Counted from the stretch's first letter, positions 1 to 7,812 are shown. The stretch is 9,895 nucleotides of DNA from JBBDRV01 sp040905285 (GCA_040905285.1 JBBDRV010000056.1:1-9895), one strand, 5' to 3'. Notes: a model not told the origin generated them from the letters alone. Made by a program: numbers and translations.

Positions 1-402
1 GGTCCGTCCGCCGGTATCGCTCTGTTTTCAGCTGTATCATCGATCTTTACCCAGAGGAAAGTAAAGGGTACACTTGCGATGACCGGCGAAATCACTTTAC
101 GAGGGCTTGTGTTGCCTGTCGGCGGAATTAAGGAAAAGGTGCTTGCAGCCAAACGTGCCGGTATTGAGAAAGTGCTCCTGCCCCAGAAAAATGAAAAGGA
201 TGTGGAGGAAATCGAGAAAGATGTAATCGGCGATCTCCAGGTCGACTATCTGGACCGGATGGATCCGCTGCTGGAACTGGTTCTTGAAAAAGAGAAAGTC
301 CAGGAGCCCTCCGACCTTTTCACAGTTCCGGATTCCCACAGGGAACGTGTAAACAATGAACCCGGGAAGGATGCCACAGAAGAAATATCAGTAATGGAAT
401 AA
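1..402 (+). CDS. lon: ATP-dependent Lon protease, C-terminal fragment (5' end outside window)
   Basis: This is the last 133 residues of a LonA-type protease, a cytoplasmic AAA+ serine protease that degrades misfolded and short-lived regulatory proteins. The reading frame is open from base 1, so the ATPase and N-terminal domains lie upstream of the window. The visible part opens with the catalytic-serine motif GPSAG (Ser at bases 7-9). It continues through MTGEITLRG and PVGGIKEK, where the second lysine (bases 136-138) is the partner of the Ser-Lys dyad. The 43-residue spacing between them is the same as Ser679-Lys722 in E. coli Lon, so the active site looks intact. After the proteolytic domain there is a charged, acidic, probably disordered tail of about 40 residues ending in EEISVME. 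The next gene starts 116 bases downstream on the same strand, and I see no clear terminator between them. Identification is very secure; only the N-terminal extent is unknown. Confidence 0.96.
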   Translation, partial: GPSAGIALFSAVSSIFTQRKVKGTLAMTGEITLRGLVLPVGGIKEKVLAAKRAGIEKVLLPQKNEKDVEEIEKDVIGDLQVDYLDRMDPLLELVLEKEKVQEPSDLFTVPDSHRERVNNEPGKDATEEISVME

Positions 403-518
403 TCCGCTGCGATACTCCGGCAATATACCCGCGACAGTCACATGGGATGAGAAGAATCTCTGAAAAGAACAGATATTTCTATGACAACAAGTGACCGGAC
501 AAGAACCCACATGATTCT

Positions 519-1424
519 ATGAAACAGGGTCTGGTTACACAGTCCATGGGCCTGTGGTATAAGGTGGCGGTCGGAAATGAGACTGTCGACTGCCGGATCC
601 CCGGCAAATTCCGGCTGAAAGAAGAAGAAGTGACCAATCCGGTAGCTGTCGGGGACAGGGTCCGGATCCGGATACAGGAGGACCAGACAGGGCTGATCGA
701 ATCGATTGACCGGCGAAAAAACTATATTCCCAGGCAGGCTACTCACGGCAGACGCGGAGAACAGGTTATGGCAGCAAATATAGATCGTGCGTGGGCCGTT
801 TTGTCTGTCCGGAAACCGACGTTGAAAACCGGCTTTATAGATCGATTCCTCGTTACCTGTGAAGCTTACGATGTCCCTCCGGGCGTTATCATTAACAAAA
901 CCGACCTCGCCCGGGATAAAGACCTGGCTTTTGTAAACAGCCTGTCCCGGCTTTACGGGGATCTGGGTTACAGGACACTTCTGACATCGACACAGGATCC
1001 CGAAAGCCTCAGGCCGTTGAAACAGGATATCAAACACCGCATTTCGGCTTTTGTCGGGCCGTCCGGTGTCGGGAAAAGCAGCCTGATTAATGTGATGGAC
1101 CCGGATACGGACCTGCGGGTCGGCGAAATTTCCAGCTATTCAAATAAAGGTAAACATACGACAACCACGGCAAGGCTGATCCCGCTGGCCGGCGGACACA
1201 TTGTGGACACACCCGGAATCCGGGAACTGGGGCTCGTCAATATCGAGCCATACGAACTCTCCCTTTTCTTTCCCGAAATGCGCGATTTTCGTGAAGAGTG
1301 CAAATACTATAACTGCACGCACAGCCATGAGCCCGGCTGCAAAGTTGCAGACGCTTTCAGCCGGGGCCAGATTAATGCTGAACGGTATAACTCCTATCTG
1401 AATATCCTGGAATCTCTGGACTGA
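519..1424 (+). CDS. rsgA: Small ribosomal subunit biogenesis GTPase RsgA (YjeQ/YloQ)
   Basis: A 301-residue cytoplasmic GTPase that acts late in 30S subunit maturation and helps check the decoding centre. The family's circularly permuted order is visible. An N-terminal OB-fold (about 1-70, starting MKQGLVTQSMG) comes first. Then come G4 NKTD (126-129), a probable G5 at LTST (155-158), the G1 P-loop GPSGVGKS (180-187), the G2 threonines after GKH (213-217), and G3 DTPG (230-233). The C-terminal zinc knuckle has the C-x4-C-x-H-x5-C pattern (Cys261, Cys266, His268, Cys274). Length is normal for the family. The ATG at 519 is chosen because an in-frame TGA at 492-494 bars a longer form and the N-terminus then matches the usual family start. 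There is no recognisable Shine-Dalgarno sequence before it. It may be transcribed together with lon. Confidence 0.97.
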   Translation: MKQGLVTQSMGLWYKVAVGNETVDCRIPGKFRLKEEEVTNPVAVGDRVRIRIQEDQTGLIESIDRRKNYIPRQATHGRRGEQVMAANIDRAWAVLSVRKPTLKTGFIDRFLVTCEAYDVPPGVIINKTDLARDKDLAFVNSLSRLYGDLGYRTLLTSTQDPESLRPLKQDIKHRISAFVGPSGVGKSSLINVMDPDTDLRVGEISSYSNKGKHTTTTARLIPLAGGHIVDTPGIRELGLVNIEPYELSLFFPEMRDFREECKYYNCTHSHEPGCKVADAFSRGQINAERYNSYLNILESLD

Positions 1425-1497
1425 AACAGACAGCAGGTTCGGTAACCGGCCCTCTATCCTGCGTTCCCATCTGCAGGGGAAATCTCCCTCTCATATG

Positions 1498-1525
1498 TTG
1501 ACAGTTATAGATTTTTAATTATTTT
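1498..1525 (+). promoter_or_regulatory. Possible promoter for the DUF6588 gene
   Basis: A perfect TTGACA (1498-1503) is followed after 16 bases by TATTTT (1520-1525), a 4-of-6 match to the sigma-70 -10 box. It lies in an AT-rich stretch about 100 bases before the next start codon. Bacteroidota-type sigma factors prefer a TAnnTTTG -7 element; TATTTTTC at 1534-1541 comes close, so the true start point could be shifted. This is a motif call only. Confidence 0.3.
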
Positions 1526-1624
1526 CCCCTCACTATTTTTCTACCGAAAAAATCAATACACTACCGCTCCAATAACTAACCGTTCAGGTTTCTCTCCAAA
1601 TAATAACGAAAATTAGGATTTCTA

Positions 1625-2779
1625 ATGTCCCACCAACTAACTACTGTGGCCAGGTTATCTGTGGCCAGACTCTCCCTTTTCTTTTTTCTTGCCGCTTTCC
1701 TTCTACTGCTGCAGGCTCCCAAAGCTGAAGCCCAGCTGGGTGATGCCGGCGAAATACTGCGTGCAGGAGCCAACGACTCCAATCTGCTCATGGAAAACTA
1801 TCTAAAGCCGTTTGGTGCCGGCTTTGGTGCCAACCTGAATACAGGATGGATTAATACTGCCCGCCCTTACCGTGTTTTTGGCTTCGACCTGAGAGCCGAT
1901 GCGGCCCTCTCGTTCGTGCCGGAAGCAGACCGGTTTTTTTCAGTGGGTAATCTCGCTTTTCAGGAACTTGAACTGATGAGCGGGTCCTCTTCGGTGACTC
2001 CGACCGTCAGCGGGGATGATTTCTCCAATGCACGTGTCGGAAAAAGCTATACCAATAACAATACCACTGAAGAACTGTTTGCCTTTGACATGCCGCAGGG
2101 AACGGGTTATCCCTACGTCCCTTCCCCGATGGCGCAACTGACACTGGGAATCCCGATGGACAGTGACATATCCATTCGCTACTCTCCCACAGTTGAGATT
2201 CCGGATGTTGCCAGTTTCAATCTTTGGGGCCTCGGTGTGAAACACGGCATTAATCAATGGCTGCCCGGTGGCGAAGCATTTCCCGTGGATCTGTCCGCCC
2301 AGTTCGGGTATACAAAATTATCAGCCAGCGCCTCTTTCGATGTTCAGCCTGACTATGATCCGGCCGCCAACGATACCGAAGTCCCTCCCGGATTTGAAGC
2401 GGGGGCAGCGCGCTGGGACGGTCAGGGTATCGACCTGACCGCGAGCGGATACACAGCCAACCTGCTGGTAGGAAAAACCATTCCCATTCTTTCTTTCTAT
2501 GCGGGTATTGGTTACCAGTCCTCCAAAGTGACGATAAAGACACCGGGATCCTATCCTATCACGGACGTCAATAGAAATGCCGATGGAAGTGTCAACCAGA
2601 ACCAGCCGAAAACAATTTCAGAAATCAACAGTCCAATCAATCTGGAATTAAACGGAGAAAACAGTTTCCATACGATGGCCGGGATGCGTATCAGGCTCGC
2701 CATTCTGACGATCAGCGGAACGTATACTCTTGCAAAATATCCTGTTGCAAATGTAGGCGTCGGCATCAGTATCCGTTAA
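1625..2779 (+). CDS. DUF6588 family exported protein, probable outer-membrane beta-barrel
   Basis: A 384-residue protein of unknown function that I recognise as DUF6588-like, a family of Bacteroidota and relatives. It begins with a clear Sec signal peptide: Arg10 and Arg15, a hydrophobic core at about 16-29, and AEA before Gln37 as signal peptidase I site. There is no lipobox cysteine, so it is not a lipoprotein. The mature part is rich in glycine and alternating hydrophobic/polar segments typical of outer-membrane strands. Family-like blocks are LNTGWINTARPYRVFGFDL (71-89), NLWGLGVKHGINQW (199-212), and the C-terminal strands from 350 onward ending GVGISIR. Two polar, Asp/Asn-rich stretches (about 238-262 and 314-336) look like loops. 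The ATG at 1625 has AGGA at 1615-1618, 6 bases upstream, a better ribosome site than its neighbours have. It is probably a single-gene unit, with a possible promoter upstream and a strong terminator downstream. Barrel topology is inference; the cellular role is unknown. Confidence 0.85.
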   Translation: MSHQLTTVARLSVARLSLFFFLAAFLLLLQAPKAEAQLGDAGEILRAGANDSNLLMENYLKPFGAGFGANLNTGWINTARPYRVFGFDLRADAALSFVPEADRFFSVGNLAFQELELMSGSSSVTPTVSGDDFSNARVGKSYTNNNTTEELFAFDMPQGTGYPYVPSPMAQLTLGIPMDSDISIRYSPTVEIPDVASFNLWGLGVKHGINQWLPGGEAFPVDLSAQFGYTKLSASASFDVQPDYDPAANDTEVPPGFEAGAARWDGQGIDLTASGYTANLLVGKTIPILSFYAGIGYQSSKVTIKTPGSYPITDVNRNADGSVNQNQPKTISEINSPINLELNGENSFHTMAGMRIRLAILTISGTYTLAKYPVANVGVGISIR

Positions 2780-2784
2780 TATCA

Positions 2785-2809
2785 CTGAAACGGGCTCCTG
2801 TTCTTTCAG
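2785..2809 (+). other. Small inverted repeat downstream of the DUF6588 gene
   Basis: CTGAAA (2785-2790) is complementary to TTTCAG (2804-2809), giving a 6-bp stem around a 13-base loop that can pair a little further internally. It sits just after the stop codon of the preceding gene and just before the strong terminator. It may protect the 3' end of the mRNA. It has no strong T-run of its own. Confidence 0.35.
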
Positions 2810-2816
2810 GTTTATT

Positions 2817-2857
2817 AAAAGCATGGCATTCAGAATGAAGTGTCATGCTTTTTTTTT
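2817..2857 (+). terminator. Rho-independent terminator after the DUF6588 gene
   Basis: The left arm AAAAGCATGGCATTC (2817-2831) pairs with the right arm GAAGTGTCATGCTTTT (2837-2852) across a 5-base loop. It has one G-U wobble and a small bulge near the loop. The right arm runs into nine consecutive T (2849-2857). The A-run before the stem is complementary to the T-run, so it may also work in part on the other strand. It ends the DUF6588 transcript and lies 24 bases before the next start codon. Confidence 0.85.
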
Positions 2858-2881
2858 GATATTGGGGAAAGCACTATTCAA

Positions 2882-4825
2882 ATGAAACCACAGATCCTGA
2901 TGACTGATCCGAAGAAAAAATTCAAAGACGTTAACAGCAGGCCTTCCTATTACGAGCATATACCGGTTACCATTTTTGGAGATTCAGATACCGCATCCAA
3001 AGCCATAGCCGGAGAGATCAAAAACCTCATAACAGAGAGAAACCGGGATAATAAAATGACTGTCCTCGGTCTCTCGACAGGATCCACCCCTGTAAGGGTA
3101 TATGAAGAACTGGTCAGGATGCATCAGGAAGAGGGACTCAGCTTCAAAAAAGTGATCAGCTTTAATCTGGATGAATATTATCCGATGGATCCCGGCTCTC
3201 TGCAAAGCTATATCAGATTTATGTACGAACATCTGTTTGACCATATTGATATGGCGGAGGAAAATATCCATATACCCGACGGCACTGTTCCCAGAGAAAA
3301 AGTGGATCAATACTGCCTGGCCTATGAACAGCTCATAAGGGATGCGGGAGGGATTGACATCCAGCTTCTCGGGATCGGCCGCACAGGCCACATCGGATTC
3401 AACGAACCCGGATCGCGTCCTGATTCCCGGACCCGGCTGATCACCCTGGACGGAATAACAAGAAAGGATGCCGCAAGTGATTTCTTCGGAAAAGAGCATG
3501 TTCCCAGGCACGCCATCACAATGGGTGCGGCTACGATTCTTGATGCGCACAAACTGATCCTGATGGCCTGGGGTGAGGGGAAAGCCTCCATTATTCGTGA
3601 AACCGTTGAAGGGGACGTCAGGGAGAGCTTGCCTGCGTCCTATCTTCAGAAACACAAAAATGCAGAAATCGTACTGGATGACGCTTCTTCTGTAGAATTG
3701 ACCCGGATCAAAACACCATGGCTGCTGACCACTTGTGACTGGGATGATAAATTGACCCGGAAAGCAGTTGTATGGCTGTGTAAAAAGCTGAGCAAACCTG
3801 TATTGAAACTGACAGATGAGGATTATAACGAAAACGGCATGGGAGATCTTCTCACGTCCAGCGGACCCGCCTATACTATCAATATCAAAGTTTTTAACCA
3901 GCTTCAGCATACCATCACGGGCTGGCCCGGTGGCAAGCCGGAGGCGGATGATACAAACCGACCTGAAAGAGCCCGGCCTTTTCCGAAAAAAGTGATGGTT
4001 TTCAGCCCCCATCCGGACGATGACGTAATCTCCATGGGCGGAACCCTTATCCGCCTTGTCGAGCACGGGCATGATGTTCATGTGGCTTACCAGACGTCGG
4101 GCAATATTGCCGTTTTTGATGACGATGTCATCCGGTTTGCCGATTTCGTATCTGATTATGCGGAACATTTTAACATGTCCGATTCCTCTGCAAACCGGCT
4201 GCTGGGTGAAATTCAGACGTTCCTGGAAAACAAGAAGCCCGGTCAGGTTGATTCACCGGAAATACAGGTTATAAAAGGCCTGATAAGGCGTGGTGAGGCA
4301 AAAGCCGCAGGACGATACTGCGGTATACCCGTCGGGAATCTTCATTTTCTCGATATGCCTTTCTACGAAACCGGACGGGTTAAGAAAAAACCGGTATCGG
4401 ACGAAGATCTTTCCATCATAGTGCGTTTACTCCAGAAGGTTAAACCTAACCAGGTCTACGCCGCAGGTGACCTTTCTGATCCGCACGGGACCCACAGAGT
4501 TTGCCTTAAAGCCATATTTAACGCACTTGACCAACTAAGGAATGAAGACTGGATGCAGGACTGCTACGTATGGCTCTACCGGGGGGCCTGGCAGGAATGG
4601 AACATTTCCGAAATAGAGATGGCGGTACCGCTAAGTCCACAGGAGTTGACGAAAAAAAGAAGAGCCATCTTCAAACATCAGTCGCAAAAGGACAGACCTC
4701 TCTTCCCGGGGCCGGATAACAGGGAGTTCTGGCAACGCTCTGAAGACAGAAATATCGGCACAGCAAAGCTGTATGACCATCTTGGGCTGGCAGAGTATGA
4801 AGCCTTTGTCAGATATTTTCAGTAA
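2882..4825 (+). CDS. NagB-like / PIG-L (LmbE) deacetylase-like fusion protein
   Basis: A 647-residue cytoplasmic two-domain protein resembling the Bacteroides thetaiotaomicron protein annotated as putative glucosamine-6-phosphate deaminase-like BT_0258. The N-terminal half (about 25-290) is a glucosamine-6-phosphate isomerase/deaminase fold with STGSTP (phosphate loop), FNLDEY with Asp97 (E. coli NagB Asp72), and GRTGHIGFNEPGS. The last motif keeps His170 and Glu175 (E. coli His143, Glu148) but has Thr168 where E. coli has Asp141. A linker containing TGWPGGKP leads to a PIG-L/LmbE zinc-hydrolase domain with HPDDD at 377-381 and a second metal motif HGTH at 535-538. The likely roles are amino-sugar phosphate deamination and N-deacetylation, but the substrate is not established; LmbE enzymes also act in bacillithiol and lipid pathways. 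I chose ATG 2882, with GGGGAAA at 2864-2870. The frame stays open back to a GTG at 2840, but that GTG lies inside the terminator hairpin. ATG 2900 is a second possible start. Confidence 0.9.
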   Translation: MKPQILMTDPKKKFKDVNSRPSYYEHIPVTIFGDSDTASKAIAGEIKNLITERNRDNKMTVLGLSTGSTPVRVYEELVRMHQEEGLSFKKVISFNLDEYYPMDPGSLQSYIRFMYEHLFDHIDMAEENIHIPDGTVPREKVDQYCLAYEQLIRDAGGIDIQLLGIGRTGHIGFNEPGSRPDSRTRLITLDGITRKDAASDFFGKEHVPRHAITMGAATILDAHKLILMAWGEGKASIIRETVEGDVRESLPASYLQKHKNAEIVLDDASSVELTRIKTPWLLTTCDWDDKLTRKAVVWLCKKLSKPVLKLTDEDYNENGMGDLLTSSGPAYTINIKVFNQLQHTITGWPGGKPEADDTNRPERARPFPKKVMVFSPHPDDDVISMGGTLIRLVEHGHDVHVAYQTSGNIAVFDDDVIRFADFVSDYAEHFNMSDSSANRLLGEIQTFLENKKPGQVDSPEIQVIKGLIRRGEAKAAGRYCGIPVGNLHFLDMPFYETGRVKKKPVSDEDLSIIVRLLQKVKPNQVYAAGDLSDPHGTHRVCLKAIFNALDQLRNEDWMQDCYVWLYRGAWQEWNISEIEMAVPLSPQELTKKRRAIFKHQSQKDRPLFPGPDNREFWQRSEDRNIGTAKLYDHLGLAEYEAFVRYFQ

Positions 4826-4917
4826 CCGGATGGGCTGAAACTGCTGAGCCTGTCAGTCTGCCGGACTTACTCTACAGAGCTGCGCATGCAACCTTTTTAC
4901 ACATTGGAACCCCGCTG

Positions 4918-7677
4918 TCAATGAGCTTTCAGCCAATTATCGGCTATCCCCATATCCGCCTTCAGCGGGACGTCAAGTTCAACAGCCGATTCCATCAGTT
5001 CCCTGATTTTCAGGGAAACGGTTTCCACCTCATCATCATGGATTTCAAAAACCAGTTCATCATGAACCTGGAGAAGCATTCTTGTTTTCAGGTTCTCCCC
5101 CGCCAGGTAATCCCGGATGTTGATCATGGCTACCTTGATAATATCAGCAGCTGTGCCCTGGATAGGCATGTTGATTGCTGTTCGCTCGGCAAAGCTGCGG
5201 ATATTCCAATTCCGTGACTGGATATCGGGAATATAGCGCCTTCTGCCCATCAGGGTTTTCACAAAACCGTGCTCTTTGGCAAATGCCTTCGTAATATCAA
5301 TATACTCCTGTATGCCGGAAAACCGGTCAAAATACTGTTCGATCAACTCCTTTCCCTCACTGTTGCCGATACCCAGCCGGGAAGCCAGTCCATAGGCACT
5401 TACCCCATAGGGAATCCCGAAATTCACTTCTTTCGCTTTTCGCCGCTGCTCCGGCGTCACCTCATCCAACCTGTCCAGTCCGAATATTTCTTTCGCCGTC
5501 CGTGCGTGTATATCCTCGTCATCCCGGAAAGCCCGGGACATATTTTCATCACCTGAGATGGAAGCGATTACACGTAATTCAACCTGGGAATAATCCGCGG
5601 AAAGTATTTTGAATCCCTTTTCGGGAATAAACGCCTTTCGTATCTCTCTGCCCCGTTCTGTCCGAATCGGAATATTCTGGAGATTGGGGTTGGAAGAAGA
5701 GAGTCGGCCTGTGGCTGCCACTGTCTGGTTGAAATTGGTATGGATGCGGCCGGTTTCCCTGTTGACCAGTTTGGGAAGTGCATCCACATAGGTGGATTTC
5801 AGTTTACTCAGACTTCTGTAGTCCAGTATCCAGCCGGGAACCTCATGGTGGATCGCCAGTTTGGCAAGAACAGATTCAGCGGTAGAATACTGGCCGGTTT
5901 TGGTCTTTTTCCCCGCAGGGATCATCATCTTCTCAAAAAGTACCTCCCCCAGCTGCTGGGGTGAATGGAGATTGAACTCCTCTCCGGCTTTCCTGAATAT
6001 TTTTTCCTCTATTTCTTTCAGATCCAGTTTCAGTTGCGCAGAAAAATCGGAAAGCAACGCAGAGTCCAGTTTTATGCCGGTCATTTCCATCTCGGCCAGG
6101 ACATCCATCAACGGAAAATCCACCTCGTACGCAATATCAAGAAGGTCATCCTCCTTCAGGAGATCCCTCAACACTTCATACAGCCTGAGAGTGATATCTG
6201 CGTCTTCACAGGCATAGCAGACGACCTCTTCGTAGGGCAGCTCTGTCATCCTCTTTTGTTTCCGGCCGGTTCCGATCAGTTTTTCGATCAGAATGGGCTC
6301 ATAATTCAGATATTTCTTAGCCAGAGCGTCCATTTTCAGTTTCTGACTCGCATCGAGAAGGTAGGCGGCAACCAGAGTATCAAAAGCCGGACCGTTGATT
6401 TCAATTCCTGCACGCCTCAAGACGATGTAGTCGTATTTGTAGTTATGGGCCACCTTGGTAATTTTACTGTCTCCGAATACCGGCTGGAGCAGACTGCCTA
6501 CCTTTTCAGAAGAGAGCGCCCCTTCAACATTCATCGGCATATACCAGGCAATTCCAGGACCCGGGGAGATGGATAACCCTGCAGGCTGTGCGAAAACAGG
6601 ATCTCTCGAATCGGTTTCCGTATCAAAACAGATTGTGGTACTGTCGCTCAGCTGCCGTACCACCTGCCGGATCTCCTCTTCTGTCACAGCCACCCGGTAG
6701 TTTACCTCTTCTTCATTATAGCGTCGTGTGCTTCCGGTACCGGTATCATCCCCGACGGAATCAATACCCCCTTCGGTAAACAGATCAGGCTGTTTATCCG
6801 GATCTTCATTGAGATATTTTCTGGTAAGAGTCCGAAACTCCATCTGCCTGAAAAACAACCCCAGTTGCTTTTTATCCGGGCCTCCCCAGCTGAGCTCCTC
6901 CCAGTTGACAACATCCGGAACATCCGTTTTAATTTTAACCATCTGTTTGGCGTGCATGGCCTGTTCATGATAGTGGGTCAGTCCCTCCCGGTTTTTCTTC
7001 GACTTGATTTCCGGCGCCGCCTCTATGGCCTTTTCAAGGCTGCCGTACTTCCTGATCAGTTTGGGTGCCCCCTTTTTTCCGATACCGGGCACTCCCGGAA
7101 TATTATCGGATGTATCGCCTATGCACGCAAGTACATCCACTACCTGTTCGGGATAGACACCGAAATACTCTTTCACCCCCTCCCGGTCGATGAGGATAAA
7201 ACCTCCGTTTTGATTATCCGGTTTCACCATCGTGATATGTCCCTGCACCAGCTGCATGAAATCCTTGTCGGGAGTCACCAGAAAAACGTTGACATCCACT
7301 TCTTTTGCACGGTGTGCCAGGGTTCCGATAATATCGTCTGCCTCGTAACCGTCCTGTTCAAGATTTTTGACGCCGAAATGACTGACCATTTTCTTGATCA
7401 GCGGTATTCCCACCTGAAGATCCTCGGGCTGGGGTGGTCTGTTTGCCTTGTAATCGTCATCCAGTTCATGACGAAAAGTAGGTGCGGACGTATCCCATAC
7501 CACGGATATATGAGTCGGTTTTTCTTCCTCGAGAAGTTTGACGAGGGTATTGGCAAAACCGAGAACAGGACCTGTCGGAATCCCCTCTGAATTTTTAAGC
7601 CTGCTGTTTATAAAAGCAAAATGAGCCCGGTAAGCCAGGGCCATTCCGTCAAGCAGATATAATTTTTTCCTGGACAT
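4918..7677 (-). CDS. polA: DNA polymerase I (5' nuclease, 3'-5' exonuclease, polymerase)
   Basis: A full-length, 919-residue DNA polymerase I (E. coli 928), used in Okazaki-fragment processing and excision repair. The 5' nuclease domain (1 to about 290) keeps the acidic metal ligands: Asp10, Asp62, Glu112, Asp114, Asp115, Asp137, Asp139, Asp188 and Asp191. It also has the helix-hairpin-helix GVPGIGKKGA. After a variable acidic linker (about 295-325) the proofreading domain is intact, unlike in Thermus: Exo I Asp352/Glu354 (FDTET), Exo II HNYKYD (Asp416), Exo III Tyr488/Asp492. The polymerase domain has motif A DYSQVELR (Asp695), O-helix Arg745, Lys749, Phe753 and Tyr757, and motif C VHDE (His872, Asp873, Glu874). 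Pro756 stands where E. coli has Ile765. The ATG at 7677 gives the normal family start; the leader is A-rich without a clear Shine-Dalgarno. It converges on the fusion gene with 92 bases between stop codons and no obvious terminator there. Confidence 0.98.
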   Translation of the reverse strand: MSRKKLYLLDGMALAYRAHFAFINSRLKNSEGIPTGPVLGFANTLVKLLEEEKPTHISVVWDTSAPTFRHELDDDYKANRPPQPEDLQVGIPLIKKMVSHFGVKNLEQDGYEADDIIGTLAHRAKEVDVNVFLVTPDKDFMQLVQGHITMVKPDNQNGGFILIDREGVKEYFGVYPEQVVDVLACIGDTSDNIPGVPGIGKKGAPKLIRKYGSLEKAIEAAPEIKSKKNREGLTHYHEQAMHAKQMVKIKTDVPDVVNWEELSWGGPDKKQLGLFFRQMEFRTLTRKYLNEDPDKQPDLFTEGGIDSVGDDTGTGSTRRYNEEEVNYRVAVTEEEIRQVVRQLSDSTTICFDTETDSRDPVFAQPAGLSISPGPGIAWYMPMNVEGALSSEKVGSLLQPVFGDSKITKVAHNYKYDYIVLRRAGIEINGPAFDTLVAAYLLDASQKLKMDALAKKYLNYEPILIEKLIGTGRKQKRMTELPYEEVVCYACEDADITLRLYEVLRDLLKEDDLLDIAYEVDFPLMDVLAEMEMTGIKLDSALLSDFSAQLKLDLKEIEEKIFRKAGEEFNLHSPQQLGEVLFEKMMIPAGKKTKTGQYSTAESVLAKLAIHHEVPGWILDYRSLSKLKSTYVDALPKLVNRETGRIHTNFNQTVAATGRLSSSNPNLQNIPIRTERGREIRKAFIPEKGFKILSADYSQVELRVIASISGDENMSRAFRDDEDIHARTAKEIFGLDRLDEVTPEQRRKAKEVNFGIPYGVSAYGLASRLGIGNSEGKELIEQYFDRFSGIQEYIDITKAFAKEHGFVKTLMGRRRYIPDIQSRNWNIRSFAERTAINMPIQGTAADIIKVAMINIRDYLAGENLKTRMLLQVHDELVFEIHDDEVETVSLKIRELMESAVELDVPLKADMGIADNWLKAH

Positions 7678-7750
7678 GAATTCGAATTTTTTCTTTCAAT
7701 AGCTTGTGACGGCACACAAGATAAAGAATCCTGAAGAGCTTATCGTTGGA

Positions 7751-7812
7751 TATCTGCAGTCCCTGTCATTTTTACGGCCGTCCCTTTCCGGTATCTTTCG
7801 GGTATCTGCAGT
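7751..7812. repeat. Pair of 10-base direct repeats (TATCTGCAGT) upstream of polA
   Basis: TATCTGCAGT occurs at 7751-7760 and again at 7803-7812, a 52-base offset, in the gap between the protease stop codon and the polA start. TATCGT also flanks each copy, before the first (7741-7746) and after the second (7813-7818). The second copy runs into the protease stop codon. It could be a regulator site or chance. No insertion sequence or longer repeat accompanies it. Confidence 0.35.

Noticed and set aside
438..1037. 199-codon open frame on the minus strand over rsgA
   Set aside because: It is antisense to the OB-fold and G4/G1 motifs of rsgA and has no independent support.
1458..1478. CCTGC/GCAGG inverted repeat after rsgA as a terminator
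   Set aside because: The stem is only 5 bp with an 11-base loop and no T-run follows it, so termination cannot be claimed.
2984..4168. 394-codon open frame on the minus strand within the NagB-PIG-L gene
   Set aside because: It lies wholly antisense to a gene with clear family motifs, and its translation shows no recognisable domain. It is a codon-bias shadow.
4826..4917. Possible bidirectional terminator between the two convergent genes
   Set aside because: Only short 4-base complementary pieces (CCGG/CCGG, GGCT/AGCC) are present, and no stem is followed by a T-run on either strand.
6865..7590. 241-codon open frame on the plus strand within polA
   Set aside because: It is antisense to the 5' nuclease domain of polA, whose metal ligands are all present in the real frame. 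Other plus-strand open frames across 4921-6970 are the same kind of shadow.
7679..7688. Perfect palindrome AATTCGAATT just before the polA start codon
   Set aside because: A short AT-rich palindrome with no second copy or known operator match is most simply chance.
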